Assembly (NCBI RefSeq): GCF_008632125.1
Contig: NZ_VWRN01000025.1
Location: 1 to 64,000, forward strand
Reading direction: 5' to 3'
Source: Cupriavidus cauae
GTDB taxonomy: Bacteria; Pseudomonadota; Gammaproteobacteria; Burkholderiales; Burkholderiaceae
DNA: 64,000 nucleotides
This document shows, in pieces, positions 39,881 to 48,140 of this stretch; the stretch's first letter is position 1, and each line of letters opens with the position of its first letter. Under the pieces are notes generated by a model. It saw nothing but the letters and a program-made list of their open reading frames with translations, searched no databases and was not told where the DNA came from. The position numbers were made by a program, and so were the translations under genes.

Positions 39881-41905
39881 ATGTTCACCAAGATCCTGAT
39901 CGCCAACCGCGGCGAAATCGCCTGCCGTGTCGCCGCTACCTGCCGGCGCCTGGGCATCCGCACCGTCGCGGTCTATTCCGACGCGGACGCGCAGGCGCGC
40001 CATGTCGCCTACTGCGACGAGGCCGTGCATATCGGCGGCGCCGCGGCGCGCGACAGCTATCTGCGCGGCGACCACATCATCGAGATGGCGCGCGCGACCG
40101 GCGCGCAGGCGATCCACCCCGGCTACGGCTTCCTGTCGGAGAACGAGGGTTTCGCCGAGGCCTGCGCCGCGGCCGGGCTGGTGTTCATTGGGCCGCCGGC
40201 ATCGGCGATCCGCGCGATGGGCAGCAAGAGCGCGGCCAAGCAGTTGATGGAACGCGCCGCGGTGCCGCTGGTGCCGGGCTATCACGGCGAGGACCAGGAC
40301 CCGGCGCTGCTGCGCCGCGAGGCGGACCGCATCGGCTATCCGGTGCTGCTCAAGGCGAGCGCGGGCGGCGGCGGCAAGGGCATGCGGGTGGTCGAGGACG
40401 CCGCCGGCTTCGACGCCGCGCTGGCCTCGGTCAAGCGCGAGGCCAGCGCCAGCTTCGGCGACGACAAGGTGCTGGTCGAAAAATACCTGACGCGGCCGCG
40501 CCATATCGAGATCCAGGTGTTCGCCGACACGCAGGGCAACTGCGTCTACCTGTTCGAGCGCGACTGCTCGGTGCAGCGGCGCCATCAGAAGGTGCTGGAG
40601 GAAGCGCCGGCGCCCGGCATGACCGCGGAGCGCCGCCGCGCGATGGGCGAGGCGGCGGTCGCGGCGGCCAAGGCGGTGGGCTACGTCGGTGCCGGAACGG
40701 TCGAATTCATCGCCAATCAGGACGGCTCGTTCTACTTCATGGAGATGAACACCCGGCTGCAGGTCGAGCACCCGGTGACCGAGATGATCACCGGCCAGGA
40801 CCTGGTCGAATGGCAACTGCGCGTGGCCGCCGGCGAGCCGCTGCCGCTGTCGCAGGAGCAGCTGCGCATCGACGGCCATGCGCTCGAGGCGCGCGTCTAC
40901 GCCGAGAATCCCGACAAGCAGTTCCTGCCGTCGACCGGCACGCTGCGCTACCTGCGCACGCCGCCCGCGGTGCAGTTCATGCGGGGCGAAGACGTGCACG
41001 GCCCCGCCGGCGTGCGGATCGATTCGGGCGTGCGCGAGGGGGATGCGATCAGCCCGTATTACGACCCGATGATTGCCAAGCTGATCGTCTGGGGCAAGGA
41101 TCGCGACGAGGCGCTGGCGCGCATGCGGCAGGCGCTCGCCGCCTATCACGTGGTCGGCCTGTCGACCAATATCGCCTTCCTGCAGCGGCTGGTGGCCTCG
41201 GAGCCGTTCGCCAGGGCGGACCTCGACACCGGCCTGATCGCGCGCCATGAGGCCACGCTGTTCGCGCCGCCGGCGCCGGTCGGCATGGAGCTGATCGCGC
41301 TGGCGGTGGCCGCGCTGCTCGATGCCGAGGCGCGCGAGCGCCGCATCGATGCCGCGGATCCACATTCGCCATGGACCCATGCCGGCCCGTGGCGGCTGAA
41401 CGCGGGCGCGCAGCGGGTGCTGCGCTTCGCGCATGGCGCGGACACGCTGGAGGTCACGCTGCAGGCCGATGCGCAGGGCAGCACGCTGTTCTATGCCGAC
41501 CAGGCCGCGCCGTTCCGCACGCATTGCGTCGCCGACGACGTCCAGGTGGACCTGGGCACGCGGCGCGCGCACGGCCAGGTGCATCGCGACGGCGATGTCT
41601 TCCATGTGTTCGCCGGCGGACGCCACGTCGCGCTGGAATGGCAGGACCCGCTTGCGCACGCGGGCGACGCCGAAGGCGAGGGCGGCAAGCTGACCGCGCC
41701 GATGCCGGGCAAGGTGATCGCCGTGATGGTCGAGGCGGGCGCCACCGTCACGCGCGGCACGCCGCTGCTGGTGATGGAGGCGATGAAGATGGAGCACACC
41801 ATCAGCGCGCCGGCCGACGGCGTCGTCGGCGAAGTGCTGTATGGGGTCGGCGACCAGGTCGGCGAAGGCGAGCAGTTGCTCGGCTTCGAGGCCAAGGCGG
41901 GTTGA
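39881..41905 (+). CDS. liuD: methylcrotonyl-CoA carboxylase, biotin carboxylase/carrier subunit
   Basis: A 674-residue alpha subunit of methylcrotonyl-CoA carboxylase with an AAGGAGG site. Biotin carboxylase domain (1-450: KILIANRGEIACR, ATP-grasp KASAGGGGKGMRV, EMNTRLQVEHPVTE), a linker, and the biotinyl domain at the end with Lys636 in VMEAMKMEHTIS. It carboxylates biotin with ATP and bicarbonate, and LiuB transfers the carboxyl. Its position just after bioB directly links cofactor supply to enzyme. Full length. Confidence 0.96.
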   Translation: MFTKILIANRGEIACRVAATCRRLGIRTVAVYSDADAQARHVAYCDEAVHIGGAAARDSYLRGDHIIEMARATGAQAIHPGYGFLSENEGFAEACAAAGLVFIGPPASAIRAMGSKSAAKQLMERAAVPLVPGYHGEDQDPALLRREADRIGYPVLLKASAGGGGKGMRVVEDAAGFDAALASVKREASASFGDDKVLVEKYLTRPRHIEIQVFADTQGNCVYLFERDCSVQRRHQKVLEEAPAPGMTAERRRAMGEAAVAAAKAVGYVGAGTVEFIANQDGSFYFMEMNTRLQVEHPVTEMITGQDLVEWQLRVAAGEPLPLSQEQLRIDGHALEARVYAENPDKQFLPSTGTLRYLRTPPAVQFMRGEDVHGPAGVRIDSGVREGDAISPYYDPMIAKLIVWGKDRDEALARMRQALAAYHVVGLSTNIAFLQRLVASEPFARADLDTGLIARHEATLFAPPAPVGMELIALAVAALLDAEARERRIDAADPHSPWTHAGPWRLNAGAQRVLRFAHGADTLEVTLQADAQGSTLFYADQAAPFRTHCVADDVQVDLGTRRAHGQVHRDGDVFHVFAGGRHVALEWQDPLAHAGDAEGEGGKLTAPMPGKVIAVMVEAGATVTRGTPLLVMEAMKMEHTISAPADGVVGEVLYGVGDQVGEGEQLLGFEAKAG

Positions 41906-42168
41906 AGCTTCGCGGGCAGGGCGTGCGGTACTTGCGTTGCGAAATGCAAGATTCGCATGCCTTCCCGCAAGCCGGCTGCGGCGTCGCGTTGACAATGGCC
42001 CGATGCCTTGTTTTCGCGAGGCCGGTGCCCGGGTGCCCCGCCTGACATCGAGCCCACGGCATCGGCGCTCTCCCGGGTTCCCCGGGGCGGGCGCCATCGG
42101 CAGGTCGGCACCGGACCGCATGGCTTCGCGGCACGAGGAAATCCTCAATCGCACATCCTGAGTTTCCC

Positions 42169-44757
42169 ATGCCCCGATACACCCTCGACGCCTGCGCACC
42201 GCCGCCATGCAACGCGGCCGCCGCCGCCGCGGCCGCCACCTCCGCCACCCGATCCCCCGAACACGATTTCGGCGTGTTCCGCTTCGACGGCTATGCCGTC
42301 TCCATCAGGATGGACGACCGCGGCATGCGAGCCGAGCGGCTCGTCAAGCATGCCACGTCACCCGGTCCCCTTCATGCGCTGCTGTACTGGTTGAAGACCC
42401 TGTTCAAGGCCGAGGGCGGCGCGTCGTGGTATCTGAACAAGCGCGACAGCAACGACGTGATCGGACAGCGCTGGGCGCAGGACAGGCAACGGCATCTGCG
42501 ATCCTTCACGACGTCCGCGCCGCCGCAATCGACGCAATCGACGCAATCGACGCGGCCACCAACGGACCTGCCGGCGCTTGCTTGCGCCGAGGCGGCCTGG
42601 ACAGTCGTGCTCGGTTGCCTCAATAGCCGCGATCGTGCCGCGATCGGACTGACCTCGAAGCGCATGCAGTACGCGATGCACGGCGAGCTCGCTCTGCAGG
42701 GCGCCCTGGCCCGCGCGCGCGGCCTGCGCACGCTGGAGGGCCTGCAGAAGGTTGCGGCGGACTACGGTCTGGACACCGGGCAGCAGGCCGATCCCACCCG
42801 AGCGGACAGGCTGATGCCAGGACAGAAGGAGGCGCTCGTCGTCGCGCTTGCCGAGCGCATCCCGATGCTGGAAGGGGGGCGGCACGGCGCGGCATTGGAC
42901 TATCTGTGCCGACAGGCCGCGGGCCTGGAGGGCCGCACCGGCCTGCGCGTACGCGCCGCGCTGCTGATGTCGCTGCCCAAGGAGCAGCGCGAAAAGGCGG
43001 CCGCCGTGCTCTTGCCCGACAAGGCAGCCTACGCCGCGCTGATCCGCTCGCAGACGCCGCAGGAACAGCGGGAGCGTCTTGTCGCCATCACCGAGGCCTT
43101 TCTGCACCAGCCCGGCACCGCCGAGCCGGCCGTCAGCCGCTGGGACGAACTGCTTGCCGATGCCAGGGGCGACCGGCTCGCCCGGCCCGCTCTGGCGGGG
43201 CGGCAACTGTTTGCGCTGGCCACATGCCTGAAGAAGATCGCAAGGCCTGGCGGGAACGACGATCGCGAGCTGCTCGCGGCCGCGCTGGATCGCTGGCATG
43301 CGCTGCGTCAGCAGTTGCCCGCATTGCCCGCCACGGAAGCCGTCGAACTCGCGTATGCCCTCTCCAGAAGCCTCGAGCGTCTCGAGGCCGACAGTGTCGA
43401 ATGGGCGAAGGCGGTGGCGTTGCTCGATGCCTGGCAAGCCAGCGTGAAGCTGACCTGCGAACAGCAGGTCAGGCTCCTTGCCCGGCTGGCGCACATGAAA
43501 TCGACGGAAGGGTTGGCCAAACGCTGGTCGGCGGTGTGGGACCGTATCGAAACCGGGCAACTTGGCCACCTGGGCGCCCAGGCCGCGCGTGAGCTCGCGT
43601 GGGTGCCGGCGCAGGAGGGCTGGCAGCGCGTGGTGAACTTCTGCATGGACGATCGCAAGGCCTCGCCGAATCAGCGCGCCGATATGCTGCTCGCCCTGGT
43701 CCAGTTCGTCGAGATGAGGCGGTTCTTCTTCGGCCAGCTCGACGTCAAGGCATTGAAGCCCGAGCTTCACCAGGCCGCGATGAAGCTGATGGAGAGCGGT
43801 GGGCCCGTTTTCCCGCTGCTGCGATGCCAGTGGCGGCCGAAGGCCGAGACCGCCGCGGCCATCCGGAAGCATCTCGACTGGCCGCGCCATTGCGAGGCGC
43901 TGGTGCAATGGCTCGAGTACCGTGGTCATCGGGATGCGGCGCCGCAGTGGAGCCTGTCGGATCTGCTTGCGCTGCAACCGGACCTGGCCCGGCTCGTGGA
44001 GCGTATCGTCCGGGATGGCGACGGTGCGACGGGAGACGCCGGCGAGCGGGTGGCGATGGCGGTGGCCGCATGGGCCGATACGCAGATCGTCAGCCAGCAG
44101 GTGGAGCCTGCGCTGGCGCTGGCAGAGGCGTTGCGGCCGCTGGTACAGGCCACGTGCCGCCATGATCGCGGCGGCGCCGCTCTGCCGCGGTTGGCGCAGC
44201 TGATCAACAGCATCATTCTGGTGGCGAACGAGCAGCCCGACATTGCACGCGCCGGTCGCATCGACGCGTTGTTCGAGGCGACCTGGGCGCTTGCGGATGC
44301 GCTGCCGCCCGCCGACCGTCGCGCCATGCTGGATGCGCTGATCATGCTGAAGGAGCCGTTGCAGCCGAACGAGATACGCCGCACGCCGCAATTCTGGGCC
44401 GGCAGGACGCTGCTTCGTGCCGCGCAGGCAATATCGGACGACATGCCGGGCCGCGCCAATCTGCTGGTGGGGCTGGCGAAGGCCGAATACATGCTCGATG
44501 GCCAGTCCAACCTCGGCGCCCACTTTGGCAGTGCGCGCATGCAGATCCACCTCAAGACCGTCGCGTTGCCGGACAGGGAGTTTGCGGTGGCCGCGGAACG
44601 CCTCGCGCTATGGTTCGCCGGCCGGCCAGCGGACCGCGCCGAGGCCCGGGCATGGGAAAAGGCGAAGTCGGCCTTCCTCGCCCGGGTGCGAGGCCTGTCA
44701 GTCGAACACCACATGGCGCGCCAGCGTATCGAGCACTGGATGGAACCGGAATGGTAG
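42169..44757 (+). CDS. F-box-like domain protein, paralogue A (862 aa)
   Basis: An 862-residue protein inserted between liuD and ghrA. I read four parts: a low-complexity Ala/Ser/Thr/Pro lead (1-32); an N-terminal domain (33-112) with VFRFDGYAVSIRM and the signature LLYWLKTLFKAEGGASWYLN; a linker with a QSTQSTQST repeat (119-132); an F-box-like segment (about 134-172: LPALACAEAAW, LNSRDRAAIGLTSKRM). The rest (180-862) is an Ala/Leu-rich helical body with LPxxxR motifs (269 LPKEQREKA, 296 TPQEQRERL). Its C-terminal WFAGRPADRAEARAWEKAK aligns with paralogue C. No signal peptide, membrane helix or catalytic motif. Start codon lacks a clear ribosome site. F-box call rests on pattern match; molecular role unknown. 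Confidence 0.75.
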   Translation: MPRYTLDACAPPPCNAAAAAAAATSATRSPEHDFGVFRFDGYAVSIRMDDRGMRAERLVKHATSPGPLHALLYWLKTLFKAEGGASWYLNKRDSNDVIGQRWAQDRQRHLRSFTTSAPPQSTQSTQSTRPPTDLPALACAEAAWTVVLGCLNSRDRAAIGLTSKRMQYAMHGELALQGALARARGLRTLEGLQKVAADYGLDTGQQADPTRADRLMPGQKEALVVALAERIPMLEGGRHGAALDYLCRQAAGLEGRTGLRVRAALLMSLPKEQREKAAAVLLPDKAAYAALIRSQTPQEQRERLVAITEAFLHQPGTAEPAVSRWDELLADARGDRLARPALAGRQLFALATCLKKIARPGGNDDRELLAAALDRWHALRQQLPALPATEAVELAYALSRSLERLEADSVEWAKAVALLDAWQASVKLTCEQQVRLLARLAHMKSTEGLAKRWSAVWDRIETGQLGHLGAQAARELAWVPAQEGWQRVVNFCMDDRKASPNQRADMLLALVQFVEMRRFFFGQLDVKALKPELHQAAMKLMESGGPVFPLLRCQWRPKAETAAAIRKHLDWPRHCEALVQWLEYRGHRDAAPQWSLSDLLALQPDLARLVERIVRDGDGATGDAGERVAMAVAAWADTQIVSQQVEPALALAEALRPLVQATCRHDRGGAALPRLAQLINSIILVANEQPDIARAGRIDALFEATWALADALPPADRRAMLDALIMLKEPLQPNEIRRTPQFWAGRTLLRAAQAISDDMPGRANLLVGLAKAEYMLDGQSNLGAHFGSARMQIHLKTVALPDREFAVAAERLALWFAGRPADRAEARAWEKAKSAFLARVRGLSVEHHMARQRIEHWMEPEW
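42524..42552 (+). repeat. 9-bp tandem repeat in paralogue A linker
   Basis: CGCAATCGA repeats three times head to tail and encodes the QSTQSTQST stretch between the N-terminal domain and the F-box-like segment. Confidence 0.8.
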
Positions 44758-44847
44758 GCGATCCCGTCCCGGCTCTGCCGGCGCCGGCTGGAGAATGACG
44801 GAGTCTGAGACAATACGCCGGGACAAGACCAAAGACGTGGAGAAGCG

Positions 44848-45789
44848 ATGAAGCTGCAGTTGTACGTGCCCGATGGCCGCTATGCGCCGTGGATCGAGGG
44901 GTTTGCGCAGGCCCTGCCCGAGGCGCAGTGCGTCACCTGGGAAGAGAGCCAGGGACAGCCGGTCGACTATGCGGTGGTCTGGCGCCCGCCGCTCGAGATG
45001 CTGAAGGGACGCCGCGACCTGAAGGCCGTGTTCAATCTGGGCGCCGGCGTGGACGGCATCCTGCGGCTGCGCGACACCGACCCGGACGCGCTGCCGGCCG
45101 GCGTGCCGATCGTGCGGCTCGACGATGCCGGCATGGGCGCGCAGATGGCCGAGTACGTGACCCACGCGGTGCTGCGCTATTTCCGCCGGCTCGACGACTA
45201 TGCGGCGCAGCAGCAGGCGGGCACCTGGAAATTCCTCAAGCCGAATCGCCGCGCCGATTTCACCATCGGCGTGATGGGCGTCGGCACGCTGGGCGCGCAT
45301 ATCGCCCGCACGCTGGCTGCGTTCGGCTTTCCGGTGCGCGGCTGGAGCCGCTCGCCGAAGACCGTCGAGGGCGTGCAGTGCCATGCCGGCGAGGCAGGGC
45401 AGGCTACCTTCCTCGACGGGCTGCGCGTGCTGGTCAACGTGCTGCCGCTGACGCCGGAAACCGAGAACATCATCGACGCGGCGCTGCTGAACCGGCTGGC
45501 CAAGGGCGCCTATCTGATCAACGTCGCGCGCGGCCCGCACCTCGTCGAAGAGGATCTGCTGGCAGCGGTGCAGCAGGGCCAGATCGCCGGCGCGACGCTG
45601 GACGTGTTCCGCACCGAGCCGCTGCCGCCCGAACATCCGTTCTGGGGCGAGCCGCGCATCACCATCACGCCGCATATCTCGGCGCTGACGCTGCGCGAGG
45701 ACAGCATCGCGCAGATCGCCGACAAGATCCGCGCGCTGCGGGACGGCCGGCCCATCGCCGGCGTGGTCGATCTGCAGCGCGGCTACTGA
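44848..45789 (+). CDS. ghrA: glyoxylate/hydroxypyruvate reductase A
   Basis: A 313-residue D-2-hydroxyacid dehydrogenase of the GhrA type: start MKLQLYVPDGRYAPW, NLGAGVDGIL, the NAD-binding motif GVMGVGTLGAHIA, a catalytic Arg in INVARGPHLVEEDLL, Glu in RTEPLPPEHPFW and His in ITPHISALT. It reduces glyoxylate or hydroxypyruvate. GGAGAAG precedes the ATG. It is upstream of liuE by 63 bp. Together with aceK nearby, it hints at glyoxylate metabolism in this cluster. Confidence 0.93.
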   Translation: MKLQLYVPDGRYAPWIEGFAQALPEAQCVTWEESQGQPVDYAVVWRPPLEMLKGRRDLKAVFNLGAGVDGILRLRDTDPDALPAGVPIVRLDDAGMGAQMAEYVTHAVLRYFRRLDDYAAQQQAGTWKFLKPNRRADFTIGVMGVGTLGAHIARTLAAFGFPVRGWSRSPKTVEGVQCHAGEAGQATFLDGLRVLVNVLPLTPETENIIDAALLNRLAKGAYLINVARGPHLVEEDLLAAVQQGQIAGATLDVFRTEPLPPEHPFWGEPRITITPHISALTLREDSIAQIADKIRALRDGRPIAGVVDLQRGY

Positions 45790-45852
45790 CCCGCGCCACG
45801 AAAAACCGGACCGCCGCCGCGAGCGGCGGCCACCACCAGACGAGGAGCAGCG

Positions 45853-46794
45853 ATGAACCAACCCAACTACGTGAAGATCGTCGAGGTCGGGCCGCGCGAC
45901 GGCCTGCAGAACGAGAAGGCGATGGTGCCGGCCGACACCAAGGTCGCGCTGATCGACCGGCTGACCGAGGCGGGCTTCGTCAATATCGAGGCGGCCTCCT
46001 TCGTGTCGCCCAAGTGGGTGCCGCAAATGGCCGACGGCGCCGACGTGATGGCGCGCATCCAGCGCCGGCCCGGCACGCTGTATTCGGTGCTGACGCCGAA
46101 CATGAAAGGCTTCGAGGGCGCGGTGGCGGCCGGCGCCGATGAAGTGGTGATCTTCGGCGCGGCCAGCGAGGCCTTCTCGCAGAAGAACATCAACTGCTCG
46201 ATCGCCGAGTCGATCGCGCGTTTCGAGCCGGTGGCGGCCGCGGCCAGGGAGAAGGGCATCCGCTTGCGCGGCAGCATTTCGTGCTCGCTGGGCTGTCCCT
46301 ATCAGGGCGAGGTGCCGGTCGCGGCGGTGGTCGACGTGGTACGCCGGATGCGCGACCTGGGCTGCGACGAGATCGACATCGCCGATACCATCGGTGTCGG
46401 CACGCCGGCCCGCGTGCAGGAGGTGATGCGCGCCGCCGCCGGCGAGTTCGCGCTGGACCGCCTGTCCGGCCATTTCCACGATACCTATGGCCAGGCGCTG
46501 TCGAACATCCTCGCCAGCCTCGACGTCGGCATCCAGATCTTCCACGCCTCGGTGGCTGGCCTGGGCGGTTGCCCCTATGCCAAGGGCGCAACCGGCAATG
46601 TGGCGACCGAGGACGTGCTGTACATGCTGCACGGCATGGGCGTGCGCACCGGCATCGACCTGGAGCAGGTGGTGCGCGCCGGCGACTTCATCTCGCAGGC
46701 GATCGGCCGCGCCAACAACTCGCGGGTGGGCCGCGCGCTGTTGACCAAATGGGCCGCCGACAAGGCCGAGGGGAACGCCGCGGCCTGCGTTTGA
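45853..46794 (+). CDS. liuE: hydroxymethylglutaryl-CoA lyase
   Basis: A 313-residue HMG-CoA lyase with an AGGAG site. Motifs: VEVGPRDGLQNEK (metal Asp), GSISCSLGCPYQGEV, HFHDTYGQALSNIL (metal His pair), and GLGGCPYAKGATGNVATEDV with the catalytic Cys. It splits HMG-CoA into acetoacetate and acetyl-CoA, the last step of the leucine route. Full length. Followed by a strong hexamer repeat before the YbaK gene. Confidence 0.95.
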   Translation: MNQPNYVKIVEVGPRDGLQNEKAMVPADTKVALIDRLTEAGFVNIEAASFVSPKWVPQMADGADVMARIQRRPGTLYSVLTPNMKGFEGAVAAGADEVVIFGAASEAFSQKNINCSIAESIARFEPVAAAAREKGIRLRGSISCSLGCPYQGEVPVAAVVDVVRRMRDLGCDEIDIADTIGVGTPARVQEVMRAAAGEFALDRLSGHFHDTYGQALSNILASLDVGIQIFHASVAGLGGCPYAKGATGNVATEDVLYMLHGMGVRTGIDLEQVVRAGDFISQAIGRANNSRVGRALLTKWAADKAEGNAAACV

Positions 46795-46797
46795 TTC

Positions 46798-46889
46798 TGA
46801 GCCTGGGCCTGCGCCTGGGCCTGGGCCTGGGCCTGAGCTTGAGTCTGAGCCTGAGCCTGAGCCTGAGCTTGAGCCTGAGCCTGAGCCTG
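46798..46889. repeat. GAGCCT/GGGCCT hexamer tandem repeat between liuE and ybaK-like gene
   Basis: About 15 consecutive copies of the 6-bp unit (G/A)(A/G)GCCT run from 46798 to 46889, immediately after the liuE stop, with point variants (GAGCTT, GAGTCT, GCGCCT). Free of stop codons in most frames. Confidence 0.9.
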
Positions 46890-46936
46890 TCCGACCTATC
46901 CAACCAAAAACAGGAACGCGCGGAGACCGAAGCCCG

Positions 46937-47473
46937 ATGCAGAACCTCGCCCAACCCTTGTCGTTGTCCGCAGGCACCGCCACCGAGGCCGCGTTGCCCG
47001 AATCCGCCCAGCGCGTGGCGCGCCTGCTCGCCGAACTGGGCCATGACAAGCCGATCGTGATGCTGCCGTCGACCGGCAAGACCTCGGCCGAGGCCGCCGC
47101 CGGCCTGGGCTGCTCCGTCGCCGAGATCGCCAAGTCGATCGTCTTTCGGCGGCTCGACGACGATGCGCCGGTGGTGGTGATCGCCAGCGGCAGCAATCGC
47201 GTCGACGAGGCCAAGGTCGCCGCGCGAGTCGGCGCGCTGGGCAAGGCCGATGCGCGTTTCGTTCGCGAGAAGACCGGCTATGCCATCGGCGGCGTCTGCC
47301 CGATCGGCCATGCGGTCGCGCCGGTGATGCTGCTCGATCGCGACCTGTTCCGCCATGACAGCCTGTGGGCGGCCGCCGGCCATCCGCACGCGGTGTTCAA
47401 CCTGACCCCGCAGCAGCTGCAGGCGATCACCGGCGCGGAAGTGGCCGACGTGGCCCAGGAGGGCGCGGCATGA
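46937..47473 (+). CDS. YbaK/EbsC-family aminoacyl-tRNA editing protein
   Basis: A 178-residue YbaK/prolyl-tRNA editing-type protein. The fold runs IVMLPSTGKTSAEAA, CSVAEIAKSIVFRR, VVVIASGSNRVDEAK, FVREKTGYAIGGVCPIGHA (with the conserved Lys and the GGVxP loop) and HAVFNLTPQQLQAITGA. It hydrolyses mischarged aminoacyl-tRNA such as Cys- or Ala-tRNA-Pro. Its stop overlaps the next start by four bases. Start follows a hexamer repeat. Confidence 0.92.
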   Translation: MQNLAQPLSLSAGTATEAALPESAQRVARLLAELGHDKPIVMLPSTGKTSAEAAAGLGCSVAEIAKSIVFRRLDDDAPVVVIASGSNRVDEAKVAARVGALGKADARFVREKTGYAIGGVCPIGHAVAPVMLLDRDLFRHDSLWAAAGHPHAVFNLTPQQLQAITGAEVADVAQEGAA

Positions 47474-47901
47474 GCCCCGATCTGAAGCCCGGCCTGGCCT
47501 TCACCTGGCGCTATACGGTGCCGCCGAAGGCGACCGTGCCCAATCTCTACGACGACGTGCCTGGCTGTCCCGAGATGCCCGACGTGCTGGCCACCGGCTA
47601 CATGGTTGGCATCATGGAATGCGCCTGCCTGCAGATGCTGCGCCAGTACCTGGACTGGCCGCGCGAGCAATCGCTCGGCACGCTGGTCAGCTTCACGCAT
47701 CTGGCGCCGACGCCGGCCGGCATGACGGTCACGGTCAAGGGCGTGCTGACGGCGATCGAGGGCCGCAAGCTGCGATTCGAGCTGTCCGCCTGGGATGGCG
47801 AGGACAAGATCTCCGAAGGCGTGCACGAGCGCCATCTGATCGACGCGGCGCGCTTCAACGACAAGGTCGCCGCCAAGCGGGAACGCGCGGGCGGCGCGTA
47901 A
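47470..47901 (+). CDS. FlK-like thioesterase
   Basis: A 143-residue hotdog thioesterase related to fluoroacetyl-CoA thioesterase FlK: ATVPNLYDDVPG, VLATGYMVGIMECAC (catalytic Glu), SLGTLVSFTHLAPTPAGMTVTVKG. It has the same conserved Thr/Glu/His layout as FlK, which need not mean fluoroacetate is the substrate; an acyl-CoA is more likely. It overlaps the YbaK stop by four bases (ATGA). It is the last conserved gene before paralogues B and C. Confidence 0.88.
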   Translation: MSPDLKPGLAFTWRYTVPPKATVPNLYDDVPGCPEMPDVLATGYMVGIMECACLQMLRQYLDWPREQSLGTLVSFTHLAPTPAGMTVTVKGVLTAIEGRKLRFELSAWDGEDKISEGVHERHLIDAARFNDKVAAKRERAGGA

Positions 47902-47929
47902 GGATTCGGCGCCGGCGCCGAGGTCCTGA

Positions 47930-48000
47930 ACGGGCCGTCGGGGCCATCGTGAGGCCATCGGGGTATTCAGGGATATTCGGGGGCCATCGGGGGCATCGGC
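47930..48000. repeat. degenerate GGCCATCGGGG-type tandem repeat
   Basis: GGGGCCATCG, GAGGCCATCGGGG, GGGGGCCATCGGGGG and GATATTCGGGG elements repeat in the spacer between the FlK-like gene and paralogue B. The 239-bp spacer (47902-48140) shows no gene. Confidence 0.6.
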
Positions 48001-48140
48001 GACACGGCGCGCCATGGCGTTACGTTGCTTGAAAGGCTTGCGTTTGCCGCGCTTTTGACAAGCGGCGAGGCACCACGTGGGAACAATACCGGGTCAGGCT
48101 CGCCTCCCCACGTCATGCTCACCGGCCTCGCCGGAACGCC

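Noticed and set aside
42100-42168. Type III hrpII-box (TTCG-N16-TTCG) upstream of paralogue A or B
   Set aside because: TTCG tetramers occur in both leaders but none has a second TTCG at 16-bp spacing (the nearest, near 47975, is followed by TCGG). No hrp regulation can be claimed.
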